Of a stretch of 19,313 nt of DNA, positions 10,341-17,802 are shown piece after piece. Within the stretch, counting starts at the first letter, position 1. Each line of letters begins with the position of its first letter. Made by a program: the position numbers and the translations under genes. Under the pieces are notes generated by a model. The model saw only the letters and a program-made list of their open reading frames with translations. It was not told where the DNA came from and did not search any database. Origin of the DNA: an uncultured Cellvibrio sp. (lineage in GTDB: Bacteria > Pseudomonadota > Gammaproteobacteria > Pseudomonadales > Cellvibrionaceae); assembly GCA_946886255.1 (NCBI GenBank), contig CAMPIG010000035.1:1-19313 (forward strand), in the 5' to 3' direction.

Positions 10341-11216
10341 GTGAGAATAGCAGTTACCGGGGCAAATGGTTTCGTTGGGACGACGCTGTGCCAATTTTTA
10401 ACAAAGGCAGGTCACAAGGTAACAACCATCACACGCAATCCATTTACCCTGCCCGACTGCACTAACCTGGTAATTCCACACTCCGCTCCGATACCTTCTA
10501 TTGATAATCAAGATTGCTTCATCCATCTGGCGGCACGCACGCATCATCTGGACGAATCCAAAGCTGTTCTTGATATTTATCGTCGTGATAATGTCGCGCT
10601 GAGCTGTTATTTTGCTCAATTAGCCATAAATACTGGCGCAAAACGGTTTATATATATAAGCAGCATCAAAGTTAATGGCGAAGAAACTACGCGGCCCTTT
10701 CGGCATGACGACATACCAGTTCCCCAAGACGCATACGGAATAAGCAAATGGGAAGCCGAATGCCAACTTAAAGATCTATTGACAGCATCCAAGACAGAGC
10801 TGGTCGTTATCCGCCCGCCGCTGATTTTGGGGGAAAACCCCAAAGGTAATCTACAGACGCTACTGAAATTAATAAATAAAGGTGTGCCTTTACCCTTTAA
10901 GAATATTAACAACAAGAGGGATATCGTATCCGTAGAAAATCTCTGCTCATTAATCGCAATAGTTTGCGAACACTCCAGAGCCAATGGAGAAGTATTTTTG
11001 GTTAGCGATGGCAAACCCAGATCTACAGCACAAATTATCCATTTGCTGGAGAAGCAGTCTTCCAGGAAAGCTAAACTTGTTTCGATACCAAACAAGTTAT
11101 ACCAGTGGCTTGCCCATATTCCACCGTTAAAACCAAAAATTCAAAAGCTAACAGGCAATCTCGAAGTGGATATTAGTCATACTCGACAAACGCTTAACTG
11201 GTCGCCAAAGGATTAA
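10341..11216 (+). CDS. NAD-dependent sugar-nucleotide epimerase/reductase, WbpV/WbpK-like
   Basis: Extended short-chain dehydrogenase of 291 residues acting on a nucleotide sugar. TGANGFVG at 6-13 binds NAD(P); ISS at 106-108 supplies the serine and YGISK at 132-136 the Tyr/Lys pair; RPPLILGENPKGN at 158-170 is typical of the WbpV/WbpK group, which by family knowledge reduces the 4-keto-6-deoxy product of WbpM to UDP-QuiNAc or UDP-FucNAc. I start at the GTG at 10341 because GAGGA lies 8 bases upstream; starting at TTG 10326 would swallow that site. The C-terminus stops at LNWSPKD, roughly 15-25 residues earlier than relatives I recall (about 310-320). The next ATG is 3 bases after the stop, and wbpL- and wbpM-like genes follow in the same order as in P. 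aeruginosa. Substrate is inferred from context. Confidence 0.85.
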   Translation: MRIAVTGANGFVGTTLCQFLTKAGHKVTTITRNPFTLPDCTNLVIPHSAPIPSIDNQDCFIHLAARTHHLDESKAVLDIYRRDNVALSCYFAQLAINTGAKRFIYISSIKVNGEETTRPFRHDDIPVPQDAYGISKWEAECQLKDLLTASKTELVVIRPPLILGENPKGNLQTLLKLINKGVPLPFKNINNKRDIVSVENLCSLIAIVCEHSRANGEVFLVSDGKPRSTAQIIHLLEKQSSRKAKLVSIPNKLYQWLAHIPPLKPKIQKLTGNLEVDISHTRQTLNWSPKD

Positions 11217-11219
11217 TTA

Positions 11220-12215
11220 ATGATCGCATTCGTGGTGCTTGCCTGCTTGTATGTACTGCTTGGATATATCGCCACACGAGTCGTTTTATATATTGCTACG
11301 CGCAATAATATTCTTGACCAACCCAATGAGCGAAGTTCACACAGCAAACCTACACCACGTATCGGTGGATTAGGATTTGTAGCGATAATTAGCATTATTC
11401 TGGCAATAGAACTTTTTGTTCACGCCCCACCGCCGCAACTGATCCTGACACTCATGCTTCCAGCCCTACTCCTTTCGGCAATAGGACTCATTGATGATCT
11501 ATTCAGCCTTTCTAACAGGGCCCGCTTTTGCTTCCAAGTCATCCTTGCCTCAGTAGTTGTAACTGTTGTGGCACCCTTCCCTGTCGAAACGGCTGCGTTA
11601 ACAATAGCCGTTACAATTATCCTAACAATCGCCATAGCGTGGCTGATAAATTTGTTTAATTTTATGGATGGCATTGACGGTATTGCTGCGGCAGAAGCAA
11701 TCTTTATCCTTTTATCATTGGCACTTTTGCTGTCGCTAAATACTGAAGAAAATAGCTGGTCAAGGTTGATATTTTTCACTGCGATGCCGGTTGCCGGATT
11801 CCTGCTGCTGAACTGGTCTCCAGCTAAGATTTTCATGGGTGATGTAGGAAGCACTTACCTAGGGCTACTAATTGGGTGTTTAATGCTAATAGCCATCAAA
11901 TTTGGTATCTCTATCTGGAGCTGCTTAATTCTTGCCGCTGTTTTTCTGTGTGATGCCACGTTAACCTTGATTACCAGAATGACAACAGGGCAACAATGGT
12001 TCAAGGCGCACCGTAGCCATGCGTATCAAAAACTGGCAGAGAAGCTATCCCATGCCAAAGTCAGCTTTGGGGTGACTTTAGTGAATATTTTCTGGCTTTT
12101 ACCTCTTGCGCTAATTTCAACCCATCTATCTACATATAGTCCCGTGATTACTGTTGTTGCATATGCTCCGCTAGTAGCTGTCTGTCTAAAAATAAAAGCC
12201 GGGCGGGCGAAGTAA
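11220..12215 (+). CDS. Polyprenyl-phosphate sugar-1-phosphate transferase, WbpL/WecA-like (GT family 4)
   Basis: Integral membrane enzyme of 331 residues with about 10 hydrophobic segments. It would transfer a sugar-1-phosphate from a UDP-sugar to undecaprenyl phosphate, starting the lipid-linked O-antigen unit at the inner membrane. Family motifs in order: LDQPNERSSHSKPTPRIGG at 32-50; the aspartate pair at 92-93 in IDDLFSL; NFMDGIDG at 147-154; FMGDVGS at 205-211; and HRSHAYQ at 264-270, the His-rich cytoplasmic loop of WecA/WbpL-type enzymes. AAGGA 7 bases before the ATG gives a sound start. Between a WbpV-like and a WbpM-like gene, WbpL is the best match; the preferred sugar (QuiNAc, FucNAc or GlcNAc) cannot be read from the sequence. 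Confidence 0.9.
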   Translation: MIAFVVLACLYVLLGYIATRVVLYIATRNNILDQPNERSSHSKPTPRIGGLGFVAIISIILAIELFVHAPPPQLILTLMLPALLLSAIGLIDDLFSLSNRARFCFQVILASVVVTVVAPFPVETAALTIAVTIILTIAIAWLINLFNFMDGIDGIAAAEAIFILLSLALLLSLNTEENSWSRLIFFTAMPVAGFLLLNWSPAKIFMGDVGSTYLGLLIGCLMLIAIKFGISIWSCLILAAVFLCDATLTLITRMTTGQQWFKAHRSHAYQKLAEKLSHAKVSFGVTLVNIFWLLPLALISTHLSTYSPVITVVAYAPLVAVCLKIKAGRAK

Positions 12216-12399
12216 GAAACCATCCATACTCCGTATGTTAGCTGTCCCACATACGCTGCAAGATCCACGCATCAGAAAGTCGTTCTACCCGGGAGGCCAG
12301 TAAAATAGGGCTGTTACCGCTAACAATTTGTTACAACTTAAGCTACTAATGCATATTTCAAATTGGTAACATAGCCTCAGTCAAGTTCCAGCAAGGAAT
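12216..12399 (+). promoter_or_regulatory. Structured spacer before the wbpM-like gene
   Basis: A 184-base gap in an otherwise tight gene run. It holds two mutually exclusive small hairpins: CATAC-TCC-GTATG at 12225-12237, or GTATGT (12233-12238) with ACATAC (12249-12254). Further on are the dyad TAACAA-T-TTGTTA at 12321-12333 and a longer inverted pair, GTTACC (12313-12318) and CAATTTG (12324-12330) facing CAAATTGGTAAC (12359-12370). A possible promoter is TTGTTA at 12328-12333 with CATATT at 12352-12357 (18 bases apart), weak by sequence. No T-rich terminator is evident. The gap suggests that the wbpM-like gene has its own promoter or control. Confidence 0.4.
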
Positions 12400-14367
12400 A
12401 TGCATTTGAATCAATCCTCTTTATTAAACAAGTTTCTTAATGCGCCCCGGCCAGTCAAACGCGCCATTTCCATTGTTTATGACTGCCTAGCAATTACCCT
12501 CTCATTTTACCTCGCTTACACACTCAGGATGGGTACAGTTACTATCGATATCGATAGGGCGCTCATTGGGTGCTGGCTATTCACGTTAGCAGTTTCCATC
12601 TTCGTCTTCATACGAACAGGGCTTTATCGGGCCATATTACGTTATATGACTCAACAAGCGATGCTTACCATCGTTATGGGCATTCTGATATCCAGCATAG
12701 CTATGGCAACGAGTGGCTTTTTCCTACATGCATTTCTGCCCAGATCGGTACCCATAATCTATATTTTTACCAGCCTGATTTTAATTGGTATACCTCGCGT
12801 CGCTTTTCGCAATATCATCCATATGCTAATCCCCAAAGGGAATATAAAGGTTATTATTTATGGGGCTGGAGAAAGTGGAAATAACCTGGCGGCGCAACTT
12901 GAATCAAGCCCCGATTTTAATCCAGTCGCATTTGTTGATGACAACCGTAAACTACAAGGCAGTGTCTTACGAGGGCTTACGGTCTATCATCCCAATAAAC
13001 TTGCCTCACTGATTGAAGAACACGGAGTAACCCGCATATTGTTAGCCTTGGGCAACATTAGTCGCCAAGAGCGTATTCGTATTATTCGTTATTTGGAACC
13101 ATTACTTGTCCAGGTTCAAACAATACCGCCGGTGACGGATATTGTTAAAGGTATTGCCCGTATTAATGAATTGAGAAATATCCAGATTGAAGACTTGCTA
13201 GGTAGGGATCCCGTTGCTCCAAATATGTCACTAATGGAAAAAAACACCACGGGTAAGGTGGTGATGGTAACTGGAGCAGGAGGATCAATTGGTTCGGAAT
13301 TGTGCCGCCAATTAATCCTATTACAGCCATTAAAAATTGTGTTATTCGAACAAAATGAATTTAACCTGTATAAGATCGAAAAAACGCTTTCAGAGACCAT
13401 AAAAACAAAAGAGCTAAAGACAGAACTAGTTCCTTTGTTAGGGTCGGTCCAAAATAAATCTTTGCTTAATATGGTGATGCGTCAATTCGATATCCATATT
13501 ATTTATCATGCCGCAGCGTATAAACACGTCCCTATTGTAGAACACAACTTAATTGAAGGTATTAAGAATAACCTTTTTGGAACAAAGTACGTCGCAGAGA
13601 CTGCTCTGGAAAATAGAGTTCACAGCTTTGTATTGATTTCTACTGATAAAGCAGTCAGGCCTACAAACATCATGGGTGCGACGAAGAGATTAGCGGAAAT
13701 GTTCATACAGAACATAGCTGAAAGGTCATCCTCAACAACTTTCTCCATGGTCCGCTTCGGTAATGTCTTGGACTCTTCAGGCTCAGTTGTTCCCAGATTC
13801 AGGGAACAACTGAAGAACGGAGAGTCTATAACGGTGACGCATAAGGATATCGTTCGTTATTTTATGACAATAAGCGAAGCAGCACAGTTAGTCATTCAAT
13901 CAGCATCTTTGGCTCAAGGCGGAGAGGTTTTCGTACTTGATATGGGCGAGCCGGTAAAAATTGCCGACCTGGCCCGTGAAATGGCCTTACTAGCCGGATA
14001 CAGCATCAAAGATGAAAACAACCCCAATGGCGACATCGATATCAAATACACCGGATTAAGACCTGGAGAGAAGCTCTATGAAGAGCTCTTGTGCGGTGAA
14101 AATTGTGAAGGAACTCAACACCCTCGAATAATGAGAGCTAACGAGAAGAAAATAACAGAAGAAGAAATGGAGAAATTCTTCAGAAATGCATATGAATATT
14201 GCGAAGCGTATAAAATCCAGGAGCTTCATGCGTTAATTATTGATTCCGGAGTAGAATTCAATCCAGTGTATGAATTAAATGACTTACTCTATAAAACCAG
14301 AAAAGATAACCAGAAAAAACTGGTGCTTGTCTCCAGTAACGATGAAAAAAGGCTATTGGCAGAGTAA
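12400..14367 (+). CDS. wbpM: Membrane-bound UDP-GlcNAc 4,6-dehydratase, WbpM/FlaA1-like
   Basis: Makes UDP-4-keto-6-deoxy-HexNAc, the entry point to QuiNAc/FucNAc-type sugars. 655 residues (P. aeruginosa WbpM is about 665). Four membrane segments lie at roughly 23-43, 55-72, 88-110 and 117-131. A first Rossmann domain follows with GAGESG at 155-160, then the catalytic dehydratase domain with TGAGGSIG at 291-298, AAAYKHVPIVEHN at 371-383 and DKAVRPTNIMGATK at 416-429. The triad is Ser414, Met425, Lys429: methionine replaces the usual tyrosine, as reported for WbpM and its long relatives. RYFMTISEAAQLV and LRPGEKLYEELL follow. AAGGA lies only 2 bases before the ATG; the in-frame TTG at 12406 would have 8-base spacing, so the true start may be two codons downstream. 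Confidence 0.93.
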   Translation: MHLNQSSLLNKFLNAPRPVKRAISIVYDCLAITLSFYLAYTLRMGTVTIDIDRALIGCWLFTLAVSIFVFIRTGLYRAILRYMTQQAMLTIVMGILISSIAMATSGFFLHAFLPRSVPIIYIFTSLILIGIPRVAFRNIIHMLIPKGNIKVIIYGAGESGNNLAAQLESSPDFNPVAFVDDNRKLQGSVLRGLTVYHPNKLASLIEEHGVTRILLALGNISRQERIRIIRYLEPLLVQVQTIPPVTDIVKGIARINELRNIQIEDLLGRDPVAPNMSLMEKNTTGKVVMVTGAGGSIGSELCRQLILLQPLKIVLFEQNEFNLYKIEKTLSETIKTKELKTELVPLLGSVQNKSLLNMVMRQFDIHIIYHAAAYKHVPIVEHNLIEGIKNNLFGTKYVAETALENRVHSFVLISTDKAVRPTNIMGATKRLAEMFIQNIAERSSSTTFSMVRFGNVLDSSGSVVPRFREQLKNGESITVTHKDIVRYFMTISEAAQLVIQSASLAQGGEVFVLDMGEPVKIADLAREMALLAGYSIKDENNPNGDIDIKYTGLRPGEKLYEELLCGENCEGTQHPRIMRANEKKITEEEMEKFFRNAYEYCEAYKIQELHALIIDSGVEFNPVYELNDLLYKTRKDNQKKLVLVSSNDEKRLLAE

Positions 14368-14372
14368 TCTTT

Positions 14373-15215
14373 GTGGCAACCACCGAAACAGTAGTCAGTG
14401 CCTCTTGCGTCACATTTAACTCAGATGTAAATCTACTGCAAGCCACCATACAGTCTTTAGCTGATACCTATCGAACAGCGAAAAGGCAGCACAACTTAAA
14501 ATACCTCAGGTTGGATTTAATTGACAACGGACCAGATCAAACCAACCTGGAAGTGTTGAGAAAAATCCAATATCAATATCAAGGTTCTTTTGATCAAATC
14601 AACATTTTTTCCGGTCATGGCAACCTCGGCTACGGTGGCGGCCATAACCTGTCAATCAACGCAGTTAATTCCACTTTCCATTTGATTATTAATCCGGATG
14701 TGACCTTAAACCCGGATAACTTGGGTTTAGCTATAGAGTATATGGAAGCTCATCCTGACGTTGTCCTTCTTGCACCAAACGCAACAGATGAAGATAACAA
14801 CATGCTGTTCCTCGCAAAACGTACACCCCAGCTCCACGTACTGCTAGCAAGGGCGTTAAAGCTTCGCTTTCTTGAGCGAGTTTTTGAAAAAGATATGAAG
14901 CGTTATGAGTACAGAGATGTCATGCCAACTAACGCACCATATGAAATAGAACTCGCCAGCGGCTGCTATATGTTTTGCAGGAGCCAGCACTTAAAAAAAA
15001 TAGGAGGGTTTGATTCAACGTACTTTATGTATTTTGAAGACTTTGATCTTTCGATTCGCCTCAGGAAAGTAGGAAAAATCATCTTCTTGCCAGACTTAAA
15101 AATTCTCCATTATGGAGGAAACGCTTCGAGAAAAGGTTTTCGACATCTGGTATATTTCTCTACATCAATGTGGAAGTTCTTTTTGAGGCATCGATTTAAG
15201 CTCAAGAACTATTAA
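14373..15215 (+). CDS. Glycosyltransferase family 2, rhamnosyltransferase (WbbL)-like
   Basis: Cytoplasmic GT-A-fold glycosyltransferase of 280 residues, likely adding a sugar to the lipid-linked O-unit begun by the WbpL-like enzyme. Motifs: VSASCVTFNSD at 8-18 opening the nucleotide-binding fold; NLGYGGGHNLSI at 84-95; NPDV at 107-110, the DXD-equivalent metal site; ASGCYMFCR at 195-203; and FEDFDLSIRL at 221-230 with the catalytic acidic residues, then LHYGGNASRK, the pattern of WbbL-type rhamnosyl/related transferases. The start is a GTG at 14373, 5 bases after the wbpM-like stop, with a weak AGAG 8 bases upstream. The last 51 bases overlap, in antisense, the end of the converging membrane-protein gene. 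Donor and acceptor are unknown. Confidence 0.85.
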   Translation: MATTETVVSASCVTFNSDVNLLQATIQSLADTYRTAKRQHNLKYLRLDLIDNGPDQTNLEVLRKIQYQYQGSFDQINIFSGHGNLGYGGGHNLSINAVNSTFHLIINPDVTLNPDNLGLAIEYMEAHPDVVLLAPNATDEDNNMLFLAKRTPQLHVLLARALKLRFLERVFEKDMKRYEYRDVMPTNAPYEIELASGCYMFCRSQHLKKIGGFDSTYFMYFEDFDLSIRLRKVGKIIFLPDLKILHYGGNASRKGFRHLVYFSTSMWKFFLRHRFKLKNY

Positions 15216-16106
15216 GGAGAGCATTCCGCAGATTATTGCAAACCATAGAGTTGATATCCTTATGCAGATAGCCAATAACCCAGCCATAACAGTAGACACC
15301 CCGTAGAACACAAGCTGAAAAGTAATCGCTGCTTCTGTCGTACCTATACCACCGGGCAGCATAGATAATGCACCAACGAGCATCGCGACGGGATAGATAG
15401 AGATAGCCGTATAGATCGGCAAGCCTTCACCAATATGATTTAGTAGCCAAACAAAAGATAACGAAACAATTAACCAGGCTGTCGCTCCCAATATCAAAGA
15501 GACCGCAAAGTCTTTAAATGTCAACCATCGACTAATGCCTCGAATGCCTTTTGTAAACAAGCGCATCAAGGTTGATAAACGCCTAAACCCAAACCGCCTC
15601 AAAAAAAATACTATCACCCGTAGAAAATACGGATAACGTACAACACACATAATAGCTGCAATGATTAGCACAATAGAAATAGCAATCCATGTAAAAAAAT
15701 CAAAGACTAAAGCGACTAATGATCCGATCAATAGCACAACCAATAGATCAAGTGCTCTTTCATAAATGAAAGCAGATATCGTAACCGATGGGTGCACATC
15801 GTAATTCAGTAAATATCGGACTCTTACCAGCTCCCCTACTTTGCCAGGAGAAGCAGTAAAAGCAAATCCAGACAAATAACATAAATATCCTTCCCAGAAT
15901 GGCATGGTACATTGCGCTCGCCAGAGCAACCAGTACCAACGCAAGTAACGCAACAGGAACGAACAGAAAGCCAATGTCACCAGGAAAGGGAATAGTTGCA
16001 ACATATCCCGCACATCGGAAAAACTAGAAAGGTCAAGAAACAGCAGAGCCCCAACATATATTATCGTTATAACAACGAATGTAAGGGCTGCTGAAGAAGG
16101 CTTCAT
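15165..16106 (-). CDS. Flippase-like integral membrane protein (LPG_synthase_TM / AglD-type domain)
   Basis: 313 residues with about 8 membrane spans. Two family signatures stand out: FAFTASPGKVGELVRVRYL at about 92-110 and MLPGGIGTTEAAI at about 254-266, as in the membrane domain shared by MprF (its lysyl-PG flipping part), YbhN and archaeal AglD. Proteins of this group are thought to move or modify charged or glycosylated lipids across the membrane; the substrate here is unknown. The ATG shares ATGA with the stop of the GtrA-like gene (16103-16106), so the pair is translationally coupled. It is the last gene of a four-gene minus-strand run and converges on the GT2 gene, with a 51-base tail-to-tail overlap and no room for a terminator outside coding sequence. 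Confidence 0.82.
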   Translation of the reverse strand: MKPSSAALTFVVITIIYVGALLFLDLSSFSDVRDMLQLFPFLVTLAFCSFLLRYLRWYWLLWRAQCTMPFWEGYLCYLSGFAFTASPGKVGELVRVRYLLNYDVHPSVTISAFIYERALDLLVVLLIGSLVALVFDFFTWIAISIVLIIAAIMCVVRYPYFLRVIVFFLRRFGFRRLSTLMRLFTKGIRGISRWLTFKDFAVSLILGATAWLIVSLSFVWLLNHIGEGLPIYTAISIYPVAMLVGALSMLPGGIGTTEAAITFQLVFYGVSTVMAGLLAICIRISTLWFAIICGMLSLIVLELKSMPQKELPH

Positions 16107-16516
16107 TGTTTACTTTCTTTAAATGAAAAACGCTTGTGGCCATAATAACTGGTAAAGACCGGAAAAATTATCCCTACAATATGCGCTATTTCATGAACAA
16201 ATCTCGTTACTCCAAGAAATGGTAAAAGATAATAAGCAAATAACATGCTTAATAACCAAGTTTGCAAGACGGCCACCGCATTCACAAGACAAAAGTAAAG
16301 GATCGATTGCCCCAATTTCTGCTCACTTTCTGTGAAGACAAAAACTTTTGCTAATACATAGGCTGTTACCATACCGCATAAATAGGCCAATATCACAGAA
16401 CTGGAAAAGCTTAACCATTGATTAAACAAAATTCTGCTTAAAAAATTTACTAGTGCGGCAACGCCCCCCGTTACTATGAATACAACAAACTGTCGCTTTG
16501 CAAAAAAGCCAATCAT
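16103..16516 (-). CDS. GtrA-like small membrane protein
   Basis: 137 residues with four membrane spans (about 8-26, 38-60, 71-95 and 107-125) and the GtrA-family shape: FVVFIVTGGVAALVNFLSR near the start, AYVLAKVFVFTE mid-protein and a basic end HKRFSFKE. GtrA proteins are proposed to flip undecaprenyl-phosphate-linked monosaccharides in serotype-conversion and teichoic/arabinan glycosylation systems. Both ends use ATGA overlaps with neighbours (16513-16516 and 16103-16106), so it is made in step with the flavoprotein before it and the flippase-like protein after it. No GtrB-type polyprenyl-phosphate glycosyltransferase is in the window; one could lie beyond the right edge. Confidence 0.85.
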   Translation of the reverse strand: MIGFFAKRQFVVFIVTGGVAALVNFLSRILFNQWLSFSSSVILAYLCGMVTAYVLAKVFVFTESEQKLGQSILYFCLVNAVAVLQTWLLSMLFAYYLLPFLGVTRFVHEIAHIVGIIFPVFTSYYGHKRFSFKESKQ

Positions 16517-17802
16517 GTTGTCGCCTTACGAGCCATCATTCTGCCGAATCCAATACTCTCCGATATCCCTCTGTCCTCTGGATAATAAAAAGATGTATCA
16601 GCAACAAAAAGCCCTTTAACAGGCAAATCAAATGAAGGGAGAGACTTTAAAAAACCAGGCGGACAAATAGGCTGTGCGTATCGATAACGACTAACCCGGA
16701 TATCCAGAAAATCTTCATCGTTCAAACCTGGATTAATACGTTTTAAGTAACTTTGTACTTTCTTTGCAAATGCCTCATTAGGCTCTTTATATTTATCCAA
16801 TTCAGCCGGCATATAAAATGGTACATATACAATATGGTCATTTAGCGGACGTAAATTTGAGTACTCTACCAACCCTGGAATATCCATATCAGGATCATTT
16901 ACGTTCAACCAGAAGTTCTCGGTAAGTCGCTTTTTGAGCTTTGCAATAACACAGACCACGGCAATATTTTGAATAGCTTGATATTTCGATAAAATTTCAG
17001 GTGCAAGATCTGGGATTATATTTGGAACGTATGGCAGCGGAACAGTGCTAATTACAGTATCAAAAGCTTCCTCTTTATCCTTAGTTACAACACCAGAAAC
17101 TCCGCCATCTTTCAAAACAACTTTCTCTACCGCAGAGCTTAAATGGAATATTCCACCATTGTTTTCGATATAGTTCTTCATTCCATTTAACAAAGTGTCG
17201 GATCCTCCTTCTAGATAACCTAATTTCTCACGAAACAAATTATAGCGAGACCGCCCTATTCTTCTTATACGACTCCATATCCATGCAGCAGAGAGGTTGC
17301 CAGAAAAATGATAAAACTTATAATCAAATAATTTTTGCCATAGAACGCTATAAGCCTCGCTACCAACCCAGCGCCTTATCCAGCCCGATGCCTCTACATC
17401 ATCCAAAGGCTTCCAGTCGTCGCGTTTCGTAGACAAGAAAGCATGTAAGCCATAACGGAACTTTGCTATCAGGCTTAATCCAGGAAACTTTAATAGAGCG
17501 ACGGGATTTCCCCATGGAGATACTTTATTCTGATAAAAGTACCCCATTTTAGTCTCTGTCCATTTCATTTTTTCAGACAGGTTAAGCTCATCAAGCACAG
17601 CAAGAAAGTCTTTGTCTGATATGCAATGAAAATGATAGTACCGTTCTATACTCAAACCATTGAAATCGAAAGTCGCTGTCATACCTCCCACTCGATCATC
17701 TGCCTCAAAAACAACAGGCGTGTGACCATCCTTCACTAACTGGTAAGCAACAGCCATCCCCATCGGACCGGCACCTAGTATGGCGATTTTCTTACTGTGC
17801 AT
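16513..17802 (-). CDS. FAD-dependent oxidoreductase, amine-oxidase/protoporphyrinogen-oxidase-like (COG1232 type)
   Basis: 429 residues. GAGPMG at 10-15 with Glu33 and RVGG at 37-40 form the classic FAD-binding start; LGYLEGGSDTLL near 194-205 and the C-terminal GLFVADTSFYYPEDRGISESIGFGRMMA complete the FAD fold of this superfamily. The superfamily includes protoporphyrinogen oxidases, phytoene desaturases and UDP-galactopyranose mutase; none of these specific roles is shown here. I start at the ATG at 17802 because AGGA lies 6 bases upstream and the Rossmann motif follows at once; the open frame continues 24 codons further up to 17874 without family similarity. It overlaps the upstream membrane-protein gene by 11 bases and the GtrA-like gene by 4, so it belongs to a glycolipid-type operon, which suggests a sugar or polyprenol substrate. 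Confidence 0.85.
   Translation of the reverse strand: MHSKKIAILGAGPMGMAVAYQLVKDGHTPVVFEADDRVGGMTATFDFNGLSIERYYHFHCISDKDFLAVLDELNLSEKMKWTETKMGYFYQNKVSPWGNPVALLKFPGLSLIAKFRYGLHAFLSTKRDDWKPLDDVEASGWIRRWVGSEAYSVLWQKLFDYKFYHFSGNLSAAWIWSRIRRIGRSRYNLFREKLGYLEGGSDTLLNGMKNYIENNGGIFHLSSAVEKVVLKDGGVSGVVTKDKEEAFDTVISTVPLPYVPNIIPDLAPEILSKYQAIQNIAVVCVIAKLKKRLTENFWLNVNDPDMDIPGLVEYSNLRPLNDHIVYVPFYMPAELDKYKEPNEAFAKKVQSYLKRINPGLNDEDFLDIRVSRYRYAQPICPPGFLKSLPSFDLPVKGLFVADTSFYYPEDRGISESIGFGRMMARKATT

Noticed and set aside
11420..11854. 144-codon minus-strand frame inside the wbpL-like gene
   Set aside because: Antisense shadow; all wbpL family motifs lie on the plus strand.
12570..12884. 104-codon plus-strand frame inside the wbpM-like gene
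   Set aside because: Out-of-frame shadow of membrane-segment codons; the wbpM frame is intact.
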